Below are positions 1 through 13,200 of a stretch of 64,000 bases of DNA, one piece after another; within the stretch, counting starts at the first letter, position 1, and the number at the start of each line of letters is the position of its first letter. The DNA is taken from positions 1 through 64,000 of the forward strand of contig JAURVB010002535.1 of NCBI GenBank assembly GCA_033002965.1. Direction: 5' to 3'. Under the pieces are notes generated by a model. It saw nothing but the letters and a program-made list of their open reading frames with translations, made no database searches and was not told the origin of the DNA. The position numbers and the translations under genes were made by a program. This stretch comes from Piper betle (taxonomy: Eukaryota; Streptophyta; Magnoliopsida; Piperales; Piperaceae).

Positions 1-683
1 AGTTTGCTCTCATAGCCGACTCGTTAAGTTATTTTAATTTTCGGACCAATAACACTTGTTACTGACGTGTTTTTATAGTATATGTAGGTAATAATCACGA
101 GTTTGAAGAGTCAGCTTGGACGGAGGAGCACTGTTGTCACTTGCACACATGTCAGTCAATAGAGTAGTTAAAACTTTATTTATGATGCCATTATATTGTG
201 AATGTTGTGAAATGCTAAGACATGGTATGATATGATTGAATGTTATGAGATGATGATAAGATATGATGATGTGACATGATTGAATGCTAAGACACGCTGA
301 CAGAATGTGAAACATGAATAGATTGCACAACAGGAGCGTGGTGGGTTGAGACCCAAGCTTTAGAGCAAGTAAACAGTATATCAAATTGTGTGAATGAAGT
401 TGTGTGATATATAGATACATGTTTATATATATGTTTATATATAGTATTTTGATAGGGTGACTCTAATTGCACTTTTAGAGGAAATTTTGTCTGTTTTATT
501 TCAGAATTTTCATCGATTTTGATCGTAATTGTGATGGTGTGTAATTTAGTTTACATGTCATCAATGTAGTATCATATTAGGATTCTGTGCATTCATCCAT
601 GCATGACGAGTAATATCTTCATCTTAAGACGCTGAGATTGGATCCGCATGAGTTAGGTTCGGTTAGCCGACCTAACCGGGGCC
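1..683. other. A+T-rich non-coding stretch
   Basis: No coding signal on either strand: short ORFs have no recognisable motifs. Positions about 215-300 hold degenerate ATGATATGATTGA-like repeats, resembling low-complexity parts of the LTRs elsewhere in the window. Probably decayed retrotransposon, but no boundary could be placed. Confidence 0.4.
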
Positions 684-2869
684 TGTAACATGCTGGTTCG
701 GTTCACGAGCATGAACTAGATTTGAAGTGTTACAGTCAGAAGTTCCACACGCGTATCACATTTACGACGCAGCTCGAACTCCAAAACCTACATTGGAACC
801 CATTACTAAGTAAAATATGACACATATGATGCATGTTCATGGTGTGCGCATGTCATCAATACATCACAATAAAGAAAATATACTAACAAACCTATAAGTA
901 AACACGTGGCATGTAAATCAAGATATAATAATAAAATAATAATAAATAAATAAACAAAGAAATGCACTCATAGATAATTAGATAAAAACAAGAGCATAAA
1001 ATGATACTCTAATCATAAAAATAATAATATAATTATACTATATAAATACACGGGTAAACACGCAGTAAATATTATATATACACGTGTTAGTAAACACATA
1101 AATACTTAAATAATTAATAATTAAATAAATAAATAAATAAATAGTTAATACTCATTAATCATAGAATAATAATAATATCATAGTTATACAATATAAGAAT
1201 ACATAATTAAATACAAATAAATAATAACATACACATAACGAATAAATAAATAAATAAACATATATACAATTTAGTAAACATAATAAGAATAATATTCATA
1301 AGTAAATATAATATTAATAATAACAAATACTCATGTAAACTTTCATCATATATGATAAACATATAAATAAAAATAAATAATTAATTGTAAATAAATAAAT
1401 AAATAAAATAATAAATAAAAAATAATCATAACATCAAATCATGCTAAATCATGTGAATGTGCATCACAACTAACATAGAGGTTCTCAAATTACCGAAAAT
1501 AGTTCAAGAACGAACAAAAACATATGAAAATGAGTTGAATCGGACTGAACCGAGCTAAACCAGACCGAACCGAATGGGCTGAACTAACCTGGTTTGGGCT
1601 AATTGGAAAATGGGTTGGGTTGGTTGGATGGACCTGAACTGGATGGGTGGACTTGGACATGGGCTGGGTTGGTGAACAAGATCAGGCAGGCGGACGTAGC
1701 GCGAACGCGACGCAGGTAAATTGGTCGTTCGAGGGAGCGGCGCTGTCCATCACTGGAAAACATTGACGGCAGCGCAGCTGGGTCACTGCTGGTCAGGATC
1801 GACGACCCATGCAATGAGGATCATGATGGTGGTAGCGGTCGGCAGAGTCCGGCCGGTGGTTGGCCAGAAATCAGGCATGGAAGGAAGGTATTGCTGCCGG
1901 GTGTGGCGACATTGTCGGCGGCGATCACGGCCACGACAGTGGTCGTGGGTGGTCTCAAAAATGTAGATCTCAGAAAGATGAAGCTTTTGGGTGGTCGGCT
2001 TGCGCGGATAGTCGAGCCGAAAATGGCCTAAAAGTGTGGCGGAGCGGCAAAAATCGATAGCAAAGATGTCATCGCATGCGACGAGGCAGTGTCGATGGCG
2101 ATTATGGATACGGACTGATAGCCAACCGTAAGGTGGTCACGGTCGTACCAATCTGGTGGCCGGAGCAAGATGAAGCTCGCTAGTGGCGAGCTGAAGTGGC
2201 GGCGGTGCTAAAGAGTGTAAATTCTGAAATCATGAAAAATCTCTGGAAATATAACATGGTGAAGCCAGGGCTGACATGGACAGGCTCAAATCTTGCCACA
2301 TGGCACGATCTGAATGTCTGACAACTAGTGGTCTAATGGGACCCACCTATGGGTATACACAATATACATATGGACAGAAAGCTCGGATCAAGACCGTCTA
2401 AAGTCAGAAACTGACTCGAGTCCTAAAAGTGACTTTATAGGCAAGAATTGAGGCAAGAAGGTTAAATGGGCTTCGAGCAATGAACTCAATCAAGATGGGC
2501 CCACAGGGGTACAATCGAGTGATCCGAAATTCTTATGCTGCATGTGAATGAAATACCTAGAAAATCCTAAACGGATGCTAAACGTTACAACGGCCTACAT
2601 CTAGGTCTAAAATCCTGGCTAACTCATAAAAATCATATGTATACCTCATATATACACTGATAACTCATGCTCTATTGAATCACAATTGAAACTATCATAT
2701 GCACGTCGTGCATACTCAGCCTCTATAACATGCGTATATGGCCATTTGGGCTACATATTCATATTCTTAAAATTGTTCTGGCTCGAGCTCACTCGAATCA
2801 ACTCGAGACTGGCCCAAACCGGGCAAACTACAAGCGGGTAAAACCGTTACCTAAAGTTGGGGTTTTACA
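684..2869 (-). mobile_element. LTR of a Gypsy-type element (family B), minus strand
   Basis: Read on the minus strand it begins TGTAAAACCCC and ends near CATGTTACA. It aligns over nearly its whole length, in inverted orientation, with the solo LTR at 54,353-57,576. Shared landmarks are the TTTTACCCG start, the CACGAxxTGCATAT motif, the TAGGTGGGTCCCA block, a GC-rich segment (about 1,700-2,200), the long TTTATT/AATAAA tract (900-1,440), and a terminal GTGAACCGAA...TTACA. No primer-binding site follows its 3' end, and the flanks (GGGCC and AATTT) do not match, so it is either a solo LTR that lost its target duplication or a truncated element. Small ORFs inside it (such as 1,599-2,060) are not genes. 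Confidence 0.75.
900..1440. repeat. AATAAA/AATAATA low-complexity tract inside LTR
   Basis: About 540 bp almost purely of A and T, with AAATAAATAAATA runs. The partner tract on the opposite strand at 56,760-57,310 lies at the equivalent position of the homologous LTR, so this is part of the element and not an independent microsatellite. Confidence 0.8.
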
Positions 2870-4702
2870 AATTTAATCTAATTTAGTAGTCCAATTAAGT
2901 TCTAAACGGACGTAGTATCTAAGCTCCAATCAATTTACTGGCAAACTTGAACAATAGCCTATAAACGAAACCAACTCCATAACAAACCAAAGGTAGATAT
3001 GACCATGAATTGGAATGCGCATCAAATCAACCAATTAATCTAACACGAGTTAAATATCTAATTTAAAATAATTCACCAAAACCCAAATAAATAACTCCAT
3101 TCAAGTACCTACCTGGATATGGGAAAATGATAAATAAAATATTGGCCCAATTTCCAAAATCACATTAAAATAATGCATCAAAATCATTAAAATAATGATA
3201 AAATATTTTTATCTTCTAAAATACAAATCGGAAAATATATAAAGATCTCATAAAAATCCTTATTTAAGATTTAAGAAGGAAAAATGTTAAAAAAACACTC
3301 CCAATTTTTTAAATTATAAATTAAGTAATCAATAATAGAATAAATTGCTTAATTAATTAATTAATTAATACAATAATGAAAAAAATTATTTAAATAATAT
3401 GACATAATGTATGAAATATAATAAAAACTATGGTAAAAGAATTACCAAATTTATAGAGGTTCAAATCTAGAAATCGCCAAATAGTGGTTAGACAATTAAT
3501 ATATTGATAAAGAGATAAAGATTGACCAGAGAGGATTGAACATTGGAATGGAAAGAAACCAACGCAGTTATTTTTTTCAAAAATGGAGTTCAAACGACGG
3601 AGATATGATGATGCAAAGTTGGGCCGACACACGAGCACCACGACATGTAGTCAACTATGGCGACATTTCTGGCGGACTCCATCGATTAATTCCATTAGCG
3701 TCAATAACACTAGAAAAATATCGACTCAAGAAATACACAAGTGATTTGTTGACATAATTTGAAATTATGGTGAAGGAGGTACAACATTAAAAAAACACAT
3801 TTTAGGAAACTGAACATTACAAATGTATATTAACAAACATGTTTTATGACAACAAGAATGTGTTACTCTACATTTCTGGCTGGCACGTGTTTGACACGTG
3901 GCACATTTGCTAATGTGTCCTGGCACGTGCATGTCCGTGTTGAACCCTAAGCATGTATACCTTATTGGAAAGCTCTCAACAACGCAAATGTTTTCTCCTA
4001 ACTGACCAAATACCAAAATCAAACCATAGGAATAGATCCAATGCATGAACTAAATATGGTAAAACCCTTTAACAAATTAAATTTTTACAACTTTACATGG
4101 ATCTCAAGAATACATCAGAGTAAGATATTTGGTAAATTCTTAACACCAAATGCATTCTAGAAACCACTAAAATGTACCCTCTAATCTGAAAATGGCCTAA
4201 ACTCTATTAAAGAAGACCAAAACCACTCATTAAGCCGAATCAACTGGCCAACATACGGCCCAAAGTCAACCCACAATGGTTTAAACGACACCAATACTTG
4301 CCAAAACTCAAACCAACACCAAATCAAATTGGACCAAAATTGAACCAAAGTCAAACCAAGTCCAACGAGAACTAAACCAAAGCTAAACCAAATTGAACCA
4401 AATATAAAATCTTCAAACGAAAGGCTTGGATTTTACAACCTCTTAGTCGTAACGGGGAGTGCCTCTTGAACAACTCAAAGTGAGTATATTGGCAACCTTT
4501 AAGTTTAAAGCCCTCCTTATAGTGTATGATGTAAGCATGCATAAGGTAGTTGCCCCGTGTAGGTTCCTCCATCTTAAGCCTCTTAGAGGATTAAGATCTA
4601 CTTCTACGACATTAGTTTGATTTTAGTTAGTCCAGCATGTAGCTCATCAAATCTATCATCATGATTCCGTCCAGCCTCGAGCTAAATCGGAGTATAATAA
4701 CT
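2870..4702. other. Non-coding stretch, probably 5' LTR sequence of the adjacent Gypsy remnant
   Basis: No ORF has recognisable coding content. The right edge abuts a primer-binding site at 4,703, so the last several hundred bases are expected to be a 5' LTR. I could not find its left end or a partner 3' LTR. It includes a TTAATTAA run near 3,350-3,370 and GGCACGTGT-type repeats near 3,880-3,935. Confidence 0.4.
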
Positions 4703-4714
4703 TGGTATCAGAGC
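4703..4714 (+). other. tRNA-iMet primer-binding site of a Gypsy-type element
   Basis: TGGTATCAGAGC is an exact 12-base complement of the initiator methionine tRNA 3' end, the usual priming site of plant LTR retrotransposons. A gag-like remnant in the same orientation begins about 255 bp downstream, as expected. Confidence 0.8.
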
Positions 4715-4968
4715 TAACCTCTTGGATTATTATAATGGACAACCCGCGTGGAGTATTTGCTCGCGTGCACTTTACATATACGTCTATGTTGTATGCTGGT
4801 ATAGTATGTTTATGCTTATGAGCTAAGTATATGTATGAATTACCCCCTCCTCACGAGCCAATCCATAGCCTCGCCAACAATTATGTCTTTTGCTTTTAGT
4901 CCTTTTTGTTTCTCGTAGTTGTGGTGCAAGGTAGCTTCCGTTTGTCAAGTTGTTGGTTAGTGGTTGAG

Positions 4969-6600
4969 ATGGCATCGCACCGCAGATATTCTCATGCCAC
5001 CAGGGCTACCGCATCGACTGCTCAGGTGCGTGACCAATGATCCCCTTCTCCGTCGTGAGAGACTATGATGCACACAAAGGCTTAGCTTATTTGACTACTC
5101 AGAGAGGAACAGCAGAGAGCGCTTGAGGAGCAGCAAGCCATGCGTGATGAGTAGAGGTGAGTAATGGATTAGTAGACAAAGTCTCGTCACGATATGAGTA
5201 GGATGCTTGACTCCATCATAGAGATGGTTGTGGCAATGGTCAGACTTGAGAAGAGGCCAGCTGAGGGAGAGACTTCGGTTAAGACATTGGAGCTAGAGCC
5301 AAACGCAGCTCCATCTCCACTTCCACCAGTGGTTCCAGTTTCTCACATTCCTCACATTCCTGTAGTTCCCCCGATACTTGGTCAATATGTGATGCCACCA
5401 CCTGCGATGCCAGTGTTCACACTGATGCAAGGAGGTGTGGCAAGTGATCATAAGACTACAAGGCCTAGATAGTATGCATGAGAGAATTCGAGTGCAGCAT
5501 GAGTTAGGGACCCAACATAGGCAGTGTTGGCATCTTGAACTGTTACCTGAAGATTGGTGGGCACCTATTCTACGACAGTACCAATCCTGACGTTGTTGTA
5601 GAGTGGTTTGACATGGCAAACAGTGTCATGTAGCACATAGGATGTCCACCTAAGTTATTGGCGTGAGTAGCCACAGAAGTGATGTAGAGGATGGGGAAGA
5701 TAAGGTGGAAAATCGCTCATTGCACCTATCTTTAGAGCAGGGGACTAGAGAGGATTGCATGGCCATAGTTTAGGGAGATCATTTATGCCCACTACTTCTC
5801 CTTGACTATTCGAAGTCATGAGAAGATGGAATTCCAGGCATTGGAGTAGAGGGATATGAGTGTGGCAGAGTATCAAGCGAGATTCCTCTTTTTCGAGAGA
5901 TTCGTGCCTAGGAGCTTTGCTACTAAGAGAGAGAAAGGGTAGAGAAATTTGTTGCAAGGTAGAGATTGAGTCTTTAGTTAGCTGTGGCATCTTTCACTTG
6001 TGCCACCTTTACTGAGGCAGACATGAGGGTGTTAGAGGTTCGAGAATGCCCATAAGAGACATGATATGGCCAAGGGAAGTGGTCAGTTTGGCAGTCAGCG
6101 TTAAAGACCTAGAGGTCAGAACCACCAGGGTCCACGACATTAGCGGAGGAGGGCAGACAGTAGAGTGACTATATATGCTACAGAGTCAGATTCAGTGCTT
6201 TCCACAGTAGACACAGACATTCCATCCACTATCATAGTACGAATGAGAGCATATCAGGAGTATCCAATGTGTCCACATTGCCAGTAGTGACATCTGTGTG
6301 CACAAGGAGACTCAAGAGTGTTATTCCTATGGTGAGATGGGGATTCATGTCGCAGCTTTCCCCACGAAGCGACAAGGACAGCACCAATAGCAGCAAAGGC
6401 CCCAACACTGGCAACAGTTGCAATATGGGCTATTTGTGCTCTGACAATGATCGCTTGTACTTGATCCTCTGGCCTAGCCTCAGGGTGACCCCATAGGGGT
6501 GATCAGCAGCAACGGACCGGTGGTCAGCATGGCCAGTAGGGCCATAGAGGCCAATTAAGGACAGAAAGGCCAGTAGGGCCAGCAACGTGGCCATAGACAG
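4969..6600 (+). pseudogene. Degenerate Ty3/Gypsy gag remnant
   Basis: Conceptual translation in shifting frames resembles a plant Gypsy gag. There is an ATG-initiated start (4,969), a Ser/Thr/Gln-rich N-terminus, and a proline-rich linker around 5,290-5,410. A capsid-like segment around 5,780-5,980 reads AEYQARF followed by FERFVPRSFATKRE, matching the usual VAEYxxRFxxLxxFxP pattern. A Gln/Arg/Pro-rich tail runs to about 6,600. Stop codons and frameshifts are frequent, and no protease, reverse transcriptase or integrase follows. It lies downstream of the primer-binding site at 4,703, so it is the 5' part of a truncated Gypsy element and is not functional. Confidence 0.7.
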
Positions 6601-8385
6601 CAGGGTCGGCTTCTAGCCAACACTGCAGTTTCCAAAGCCAGAGAAACTACAGTGCTACGGCATTGTAACACCATGTTATGAGCATCACAGCCTTCACTTA
6701 AATTAAAAACACATTCGGAGCTCAACGCTACGGCACTGTAACTTACAGGTTTGAGCATCGCGGTCCTCACAAATTAAGAAAGCCATAGTCGAGCTGAACA
6801 CCATTGAGCTCGTGCCCTAGGTATGTTTTTCATGTTTATTTGGTAAAGATGATTGATGCAAATGATTATGCAATTAGTGTATGATGTTAATATGTTGATG
6901 TTAACTTGTTAATGATGTTCGTAATGTATTGTATGCAATCATAATCATCATTAGCATATACACATGGGTAGACTGGTCTAAATTATAATACATTTTAATA
7001 CATGGGTAGACAGTTTGGGTAGTTGAGACCTGGAACTCGTCAGCAAGCTAATAAGGTTAGTGTTTAGATATTATTTGAGGAGTCTTATGAACTACTTTTT
7101 ACGTGATTAATAGGATATTTAACCCATTTATGGTATGTTAAATCAACATGTATGTATCTAGGCACTAGTTTTCACTTCACCTTATGTATTAAAGTATGTC
7201 ATTTTAACTGGTTCAACAAACGTGTTATTCCAGAGGGGACAACACATCTCTCTTAAACAAGGACCATTACCCCAACACCCTAGGCTATTGTCTTGAAAAA
7301 CACATGATCACTTGTGGTTTACCATATGCATTTTGTTGATCACTATGACTTCTCCTTAAGAGTTAGATGCAGAGCTCACCAATGGACGTAAGTATACAGT
7401 TCTAGTTATTAGGCTAGGTCCCTAGGCATCCAAGCACTTATGTACTCTAGCAGTCTATACATAGTATCGTAGTTTTCTTCACATGTTCTATTTTAAGCTA
7501 TTAAGATATGACCCTATGTTTCAAAATGCCACTAAAGAATTCATTTTTTCTCAGTAAAGTCAACCTAGGTTGATGAAGGAACTAAGCCAATGTTTATGTA
7601 ATTTTATAAGCCTCAAGGTGCTGATCGCTAGAGATTATAATGGTGAAGGACTTCATTCATTTACCAGTTATTTACTAAGATTAACTAATTAGTTGAAAGG
7701 GTGTTTAATTAAGTGTTTTCTAATTACTTTAATCAACTTAGTATTATAATTTTCAAAAAGTCTTAGTTAGAAACTACTAGGTTAACAAGTTAATCACTAG
7801 GTAGAATTTAACTTAGTGTCAAGGATGGATAAAGTTACATAAACTATTCTATTTATGTTAATTAAATTACTATACATGTTCATGTTAATGTTTAATATTT
7901 AAGTTAAGTATTATTTTTTATCGATGTTTATTCGAGTTTTATTGTGTTTGATCAATCGAGTTGATTCTTATTTACCTATTTATTGTTTACTATGTATGTA
8001 AGAAGTGGACCCAATACCTTCTATGAGATATTGAGCATAGATGTTTTGCATGTACGTAGGTACCAGAGCATAGGAGCGACGAAATGGAGGCTTTCAGTAG
8101 TAGATCTAGTTTTATTTGTTAGCTTTAGTTTTTATTATTGAACCTTTGATGAGATGGTTATTATATTAGTAGTATATTTCATTAAATTTTAAAGACATAA
8201 ATATTAGTAACATTACTAAAACGTGATCGATTGGCTTATTAGTATTATTCCACTTGTTCGTATTCTTATATATTTTATAATTCTTGAATTATATATTCCT
8301 TAAAATATTATGCATGCACATTAGAAAGATGACGCATGTAACGACCTTAATAGGGTTAAAGCATGCTATAATTTGGGTCAATACA
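6600..8385 (+). mobile_element. Family A LTR-like repeat, longest plus-strand copy
   Basis: Long non-coding repeat whose segments recur elsewhere. The part near 6,820-7,370 matches 62,640-63,260 (shared TTTTTCATGTTTATTTG, ATAATCATCAT, GGGTAGACTxGT and GTAGTTGAGACxTGGA). The part near 7,230-7,460 matches 58,220-58,440. The part near 7,555-8,380 matches 61,340-61,975 (shared TCAAxCTAGGTTGATGAA, AGxATAGGAGxxACG and TTATGCATGCACATTAG). A CAGTGCTACGGCATTG-type phrase occurs at its 5' side. The segment order is constant between copies, as expected for one LTR family. Edges are approximate. Confidence 0.65.
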
Positions 8386-9119
8386 TATAGCAAATTATTT
8401 TTGCGGGGAGTTTTCTTCCACTATCATAATTTGTAATTATGATCCATACACAAACCCTATTGGCCCACTTATAGAGTGCCTTTCATGCATTTTTTGTTTG
8501 TGTATTGGAAGTGCATTAGATTTCCCCATTCAAACCTTCCATCTTAGAACACCTTGAGTGGTTAGGTTCCTAGTTATTGTAGCAATCCATGTTAAATCAT
8601 CAAGAACTAGCTTAGCGTTTTTATTTGTAATACATTAATTTGGTTGCCGAATTTCATAACTGAACCCGAACTTAATTACTCTCAAAATTGAATTGAAGAG
8701 AACCAAATATTTACGTTAATTTGGTTCAATAATCGAATAATCGAATTACATCATAAGTTGTACAATGTTCAATTGTTTAATTAAAATTATATCATTATTT
8801 TAGTGAACATAACTATTTAATAAGTAATTTTAAATGTATATATATATATCATATTAAATAATAAAATTAATCATAAAAATAAAATATTTCATGATAATTA
8901 ACATAAAATATAGATTTTGAAACTATTTTTAAAAGGTTCAATGAGTTGAGTTATTTATTTTAATTCAGTTCGATTTGGTTCTGAATTGAAATATCAATAT
9001 ACATATCTATTTGTTTACCCTGCCCAAAACGAACCAAACTATTTCCAACGAACCGAATTGTTAATTTTGGTTTGATTCATTTTTAGTTTTCACATACTTA
9101 TGCTCACCCTTAGTTACAC
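8386..9119. other. A+T-rich stretch with AACCGAA/GGTTCGG-type motifs
   Basis: No coding signal. The right part (about 8,930-9,110) contains repeated CAGTTCGATTTGGTT, AACGAACCAAAC and CGAACCGAATTG motifs. It ends with ATGCTCACCCTTA, a composition common at the ends of plant hAT-type MITEs. I could not identify a matching left terminus, so this is only a suspected MITE. Confidence 0.3.
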
Positions 9120-9700
9120 TGACCTTGTTTAAGGAGGATGCACCAAAGTCTTTGACACATTACGTCCACTAAACTAGTAACTGAGTAATATTTGTAAAAC
9201 ATGATGTCTAAGTCTAATCCTTGCATGCTTTGACTCGACACGTGGAAAACACAAAACCTTGTGTTTGAGTGTTTATTCATAACTTACATAACTTGTACCA
9301 TGATGACCAACAACATTAACATGATTCTTTCGTTGAAAAACTTATTTTCAAACATCAACTAAATTGTCTGATCATCGAGTAAATAGGGATCGCAAAGCTC
9401 CCTAAAATACAGCTAAATGGACGGACTTGGTTTTGTGCAGCGCGAGCCCCTGGATCTACTCAGTTGCAATACTCTTAGTTTGAGCAATCAAAATAAAACT
9501 TATAGTAAATCACCGAATCAGTCTACACGAATGCGTATGCATGACATTAACATGAACATAATATTTGATCTCACAACTTAATAACATACATAATCATCAA
9601 CATCATATAAAGTTAATATGAAGTCATAGAAACATTTCTAAAATTATAACAATTAAATTATTAATTAACAGTAACAGACTTGGCATGCCGGAGCCATGGG
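9120..9700 (-). mobile_element. Family A LTR fragment, minus strand
   Basis: Read on the minus strand it shares phrases with the minus-strand family A copy at 58,459-59,850: AAGTCCGT, GTCAAAGCA...AAGG, and a run ending in repeated ATG/ATTATG words. Divergent and partial, with no clear termini. It lies just downstream of the 3' end of the DUF3727 gene. Confidence 0.45.
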
Positions 9701-10223
9701 GGCACAAAGCCACGCTAGGACACGTCTGCATATGGTTTCTCACAGAAGGCCTGTGCTAGGGCACATCCAACTTCGTGTTGGGGCAGTTCATCCCGACGTA
9801 CACCACACGCTACTATATGTATCCCGACGTACTATATGTAGCCAACTAGACAAACAAACTCTCAAGGGGGCAGTTCTCTCACAAATAATGGGTAAAAAGC
9901 CCATCAGGTCATCTGTAGTAGAGACCCGCCAAACAGCCATAACATATATTAAGCTATGAAAACACTCTATGAAAGTTTGTACACATCCATCTAAGTAAAT
10001 AATGACTTAAAATTTGTACCACAAAGAACTGTCTTTAAGTAGGCTTGATAAATCATATGGGTTTTCCTCATATTCTATGTAATCAACTGATTTACTTTGA
10101 AAAAGTGATTCAACCTTACCCTATCCAGGATGATATATAATCTGATACCTTTTGCCTGCTTCCTACACATAACAAGCACAAATAGCAAGCTGCCACAAAG
10201 AAAACGATTCCAAACTCTAAAGG
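9701..10223. other. 3' flank of the DUF3727 gene
   Basis: No recognisable coding content. The part nearest 10,223 should be the 3' UTR of the minus-strand gene. No single convincing polyadenylation signal stands out in this A+T-rich sequence. The 9,690-9,960 ORF on the plus strand has no domain that I recognise. Confidence 0.4.
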
Positions 10224-10268
10224 TTATCTTTCTCCCAGGACAGATTCAAGAAGAGCTGCCTCCTCCTC
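10224..10268 (-). CDS. DUF3727 gene exon 10 (C-terminus)
   Basis: Encodes EEEAALLESVLGER followed by TAA in 45 nt. Acceptor CTTGCAG. The EEEAALLES tail is typical of the plant orthologues and fixes the end of the gene 2.4 kb beyond exon 9. Confidence 0.92.
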   Translation of the reverse strand, partial: EEEAALLESVLGER

Positions 10269-13200
10269 CTGCAAGTAAATGCTGTTTTTGTAACTTTGAA
10301 AGCAAAGGAACTTTAGAAAGTAACAAGAAAAGGTTTTCCACTAAGAATATGGAAATATAAGAAACAGTTAATGAACATTATGAAATATGGTTATTTAGGG
10401 CACAAGTATATAACAAGGGGATGATGACAATGAAGATAACAATGACAAGGGCAGAGATGACATTGATAGAGATGATGAAGATCACCATTATGCTGGCCAC
10501 TGGACGTAATTTTCTAAGCACAAAGGCAGAAACAAAACATGATATACGGCACAATGATCTTTTTTTCTAAATTAAACTTATTAGAACAATATTATGGAAC
10601 ATTACTGAACAGGAAATGCGGATAAAATAATTAGTAGGTCTTTTAATAAAAGCCGCACCATCATAGGTTATTGTAAAAGAAAAATTATTTTGACGATCAT
10701 TAGTATGAAAGTTTGTTAGAATGCAAAATAGAGGAAATCAATCGATGAATTTTTGGGCCTATATTAATTGTTTTTTACATTCTTGTTCATGTACTTCATT
10801 TATTGAAATAAGGCAAAAATTGGTAACACCGTAAGCATATGATAAGAGATATCAAATGAGATGCCACTGAGAGAAACATTAGAAATAATTTATATCCTTT
10901 TCATTGCGAATTTGAAGCCCAAACCATCTTTTGTACCATTCTATTCAGATTAATAAGACAATAAAAAATATGATTTGATGCAAATTGCCAAACAAATATC
11001 ACATCTACAATGTGTCTTCTAGATTAATTCATATTATTTCCATCTTATTTTTTAGTGAGTTATTTTTGTTGGCTCTACTTGTTTAGTATTTGCTTTCATT
11101 TTGTATACATGGAGGCATTAGGAACCATTAAAGTTATTAAGGTATTTATAAGGCATTTATATTGAATTTGCATTGTATGGAAGTATCAAATCTGTATTCC
11201 CAAATTTCTTATTCTAGGGTGAAATGCTAGGCTTTTCGATGATCGTTGTAACTTGGCACTAGGAACCATGAACAATGCCTAAGTTATTATGGTATTTATA
11301 TTGAATTTGCATTGTACAGAAGTATCAAAGATTCATTCCCAAATTTCTCATGGTTGAAATTCTAGGTTTTTCAATGATCTTTGTAACTTACTTGGCCTAA
11401 GTGCAAATTGATGGGCAAAATAATTCCTTTAAAAATAGTTGACCATAGTTAAAAATCTAAAGTGCAAATTGATGGGCTAGTATTAACTCCTTAAAAAGAG
11501 TTATTATGCCATGTTTAAAATACTTTTCACGGACTAGTTCGAGAATTTCATTATTTGATTTGATCAGTATTAAGGTTTTGTTTCATGTTTTTGCAATTTG
11601 AGTTTAATTAGTGTGTTCTAAGTAATTTAAAGTCTTAACTAATTTTTGTGTTCAAGAGTCATGAAGAAGGAACACAAGAAGTTTTAGCCTTCATATAGAA
11701 AGTGCAAAAAGAAGTGGTGGACAGCAGTTTTAGGGGCCTAAACAAGGTGCACCTAGGCACAAGAATGAAGATAACAGGAAATCAATTTTGTGCCTTGGCT
11801 CAAGTCGTTTTCCAGATTTGTATATATCTTACTTTCTTCTAGTTGTTCATTGGAATGAAATGCATATATATAGTTGACATTTCAATCTCTAATAGAAACC
11901 TTTTAATAGGAATCCAGTATGGAAAATAAACTACTAATTAATCTCCTACTTGCTAAAGAAACTAATTATTAATTCTAAAATAAAATAGAAATCCTAATAT
12001 AAATAACTTTCAAAATAAGAAATCAACTGTTAGGTGTTCGCATCAGAGTTATATTCATTAAATTGTCTGCATATCAGGTCTCTCCAAGATATCTTCATAA
12101 TCTCTCTGCAATCACTTCTTCAAAATCTCTCTGCAATCACTTCGCTTGAACCACTTGAGACAACCAAGATTTGAGAAAACCAACCTTTTGTCTCTTTGAA
12201 TACTTCAAATATATAATAAGAACAATAAGAGGCAAGGCGGCTTTGCCTCATTGCTTCCTCATTAATGTTTTTATTTGCCTGTTGTCAGCATTATCTACTT
12301 TATTTAGGACTCTATGAATGAAATAATTTATCTTTAATATAAAAATGCATAAAAAAATATCGATATCATATTCTGAGATCTTGTTCATAACACTACATAT
12401 GGTAGACTTCCACAACCATTGTTGTCTTCCTTAATGATTTATCTCCTTTTATTTAGAACATTTAGACACCATAAAAGAAAATATGTGCTTGTAGATTCCG
12501 TACGTTACCATGATTAATGAATAAATTCAATTTTCATGCAATGTAATAAATCTCCAGAGTTTGATTTTCATGCAACATAAGGATATAAACGATATCCACA
12601 AGAACCAATTCAAGTTACTGCATTCCAAAAATAGAAAACCCACCACCAATGCGTTGAATTCTGTTTCTTCATCTATGGCTTCCACAATAGCTGGGTCATC
12701 CAAGAGCTCCTATAAATGTATGAACAAAAATTAAAAAGAAATTCATATACAATACTACTATAATCAAAAAATTATTGCAAGTAACTTGAAAAAAATATTC
12801 CTGGACTAACCGGAATAGGTTAATCACCCATGCACTTTTGGAGGTGACATAGACCATTAGACGCAAACAAAACAGGTACACTTCATACTCATGCCAATGT
12901 ACAATTATGAAGTCATTATAACCTTCGATTTTTTTAATAAATATCTTTATTTTTTCCACAGCTATTGATAGAAAACTAAGTGAAACTCGAAAGAGAAGAA
13001 ACCAGAACTTTCATGGTAAGACTAACCTGTTGTACCTCCTAATCAATGTTTTACAACTTACCACAGCAACTTACCCATTCTACTGTACACATTTCAAAAC
13101 AAGCTCAAACAGCCGATCAAAATGCTCTATGGTGAAGGATTCAGAAAAAATGACTATACTTACATCAGGGGCAATTTCAAGGAAACCGTTTCCATCCTGC

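Noticed and set aside
1599..2060. Small frames in a GC-rich segment
   Set aside because: The segment aligns with the homologous LTR at 55.8-56.4 kb with frame-disrupting differences, so it is LTR sequence and not coding.
684..2869. Reading this LTR and 54,353-57,576 as the two LTRs of one giant element
   Set aside because: They are inverted to each other, while LTRs of one element must be direct repeats, and the right one has its own GTTTA target duplication.
5293..5619. 108-codon minus-strand frame rich in Cys, Trp and Arg
   Set aside because: Antisense of the plus-strand gag remnant.
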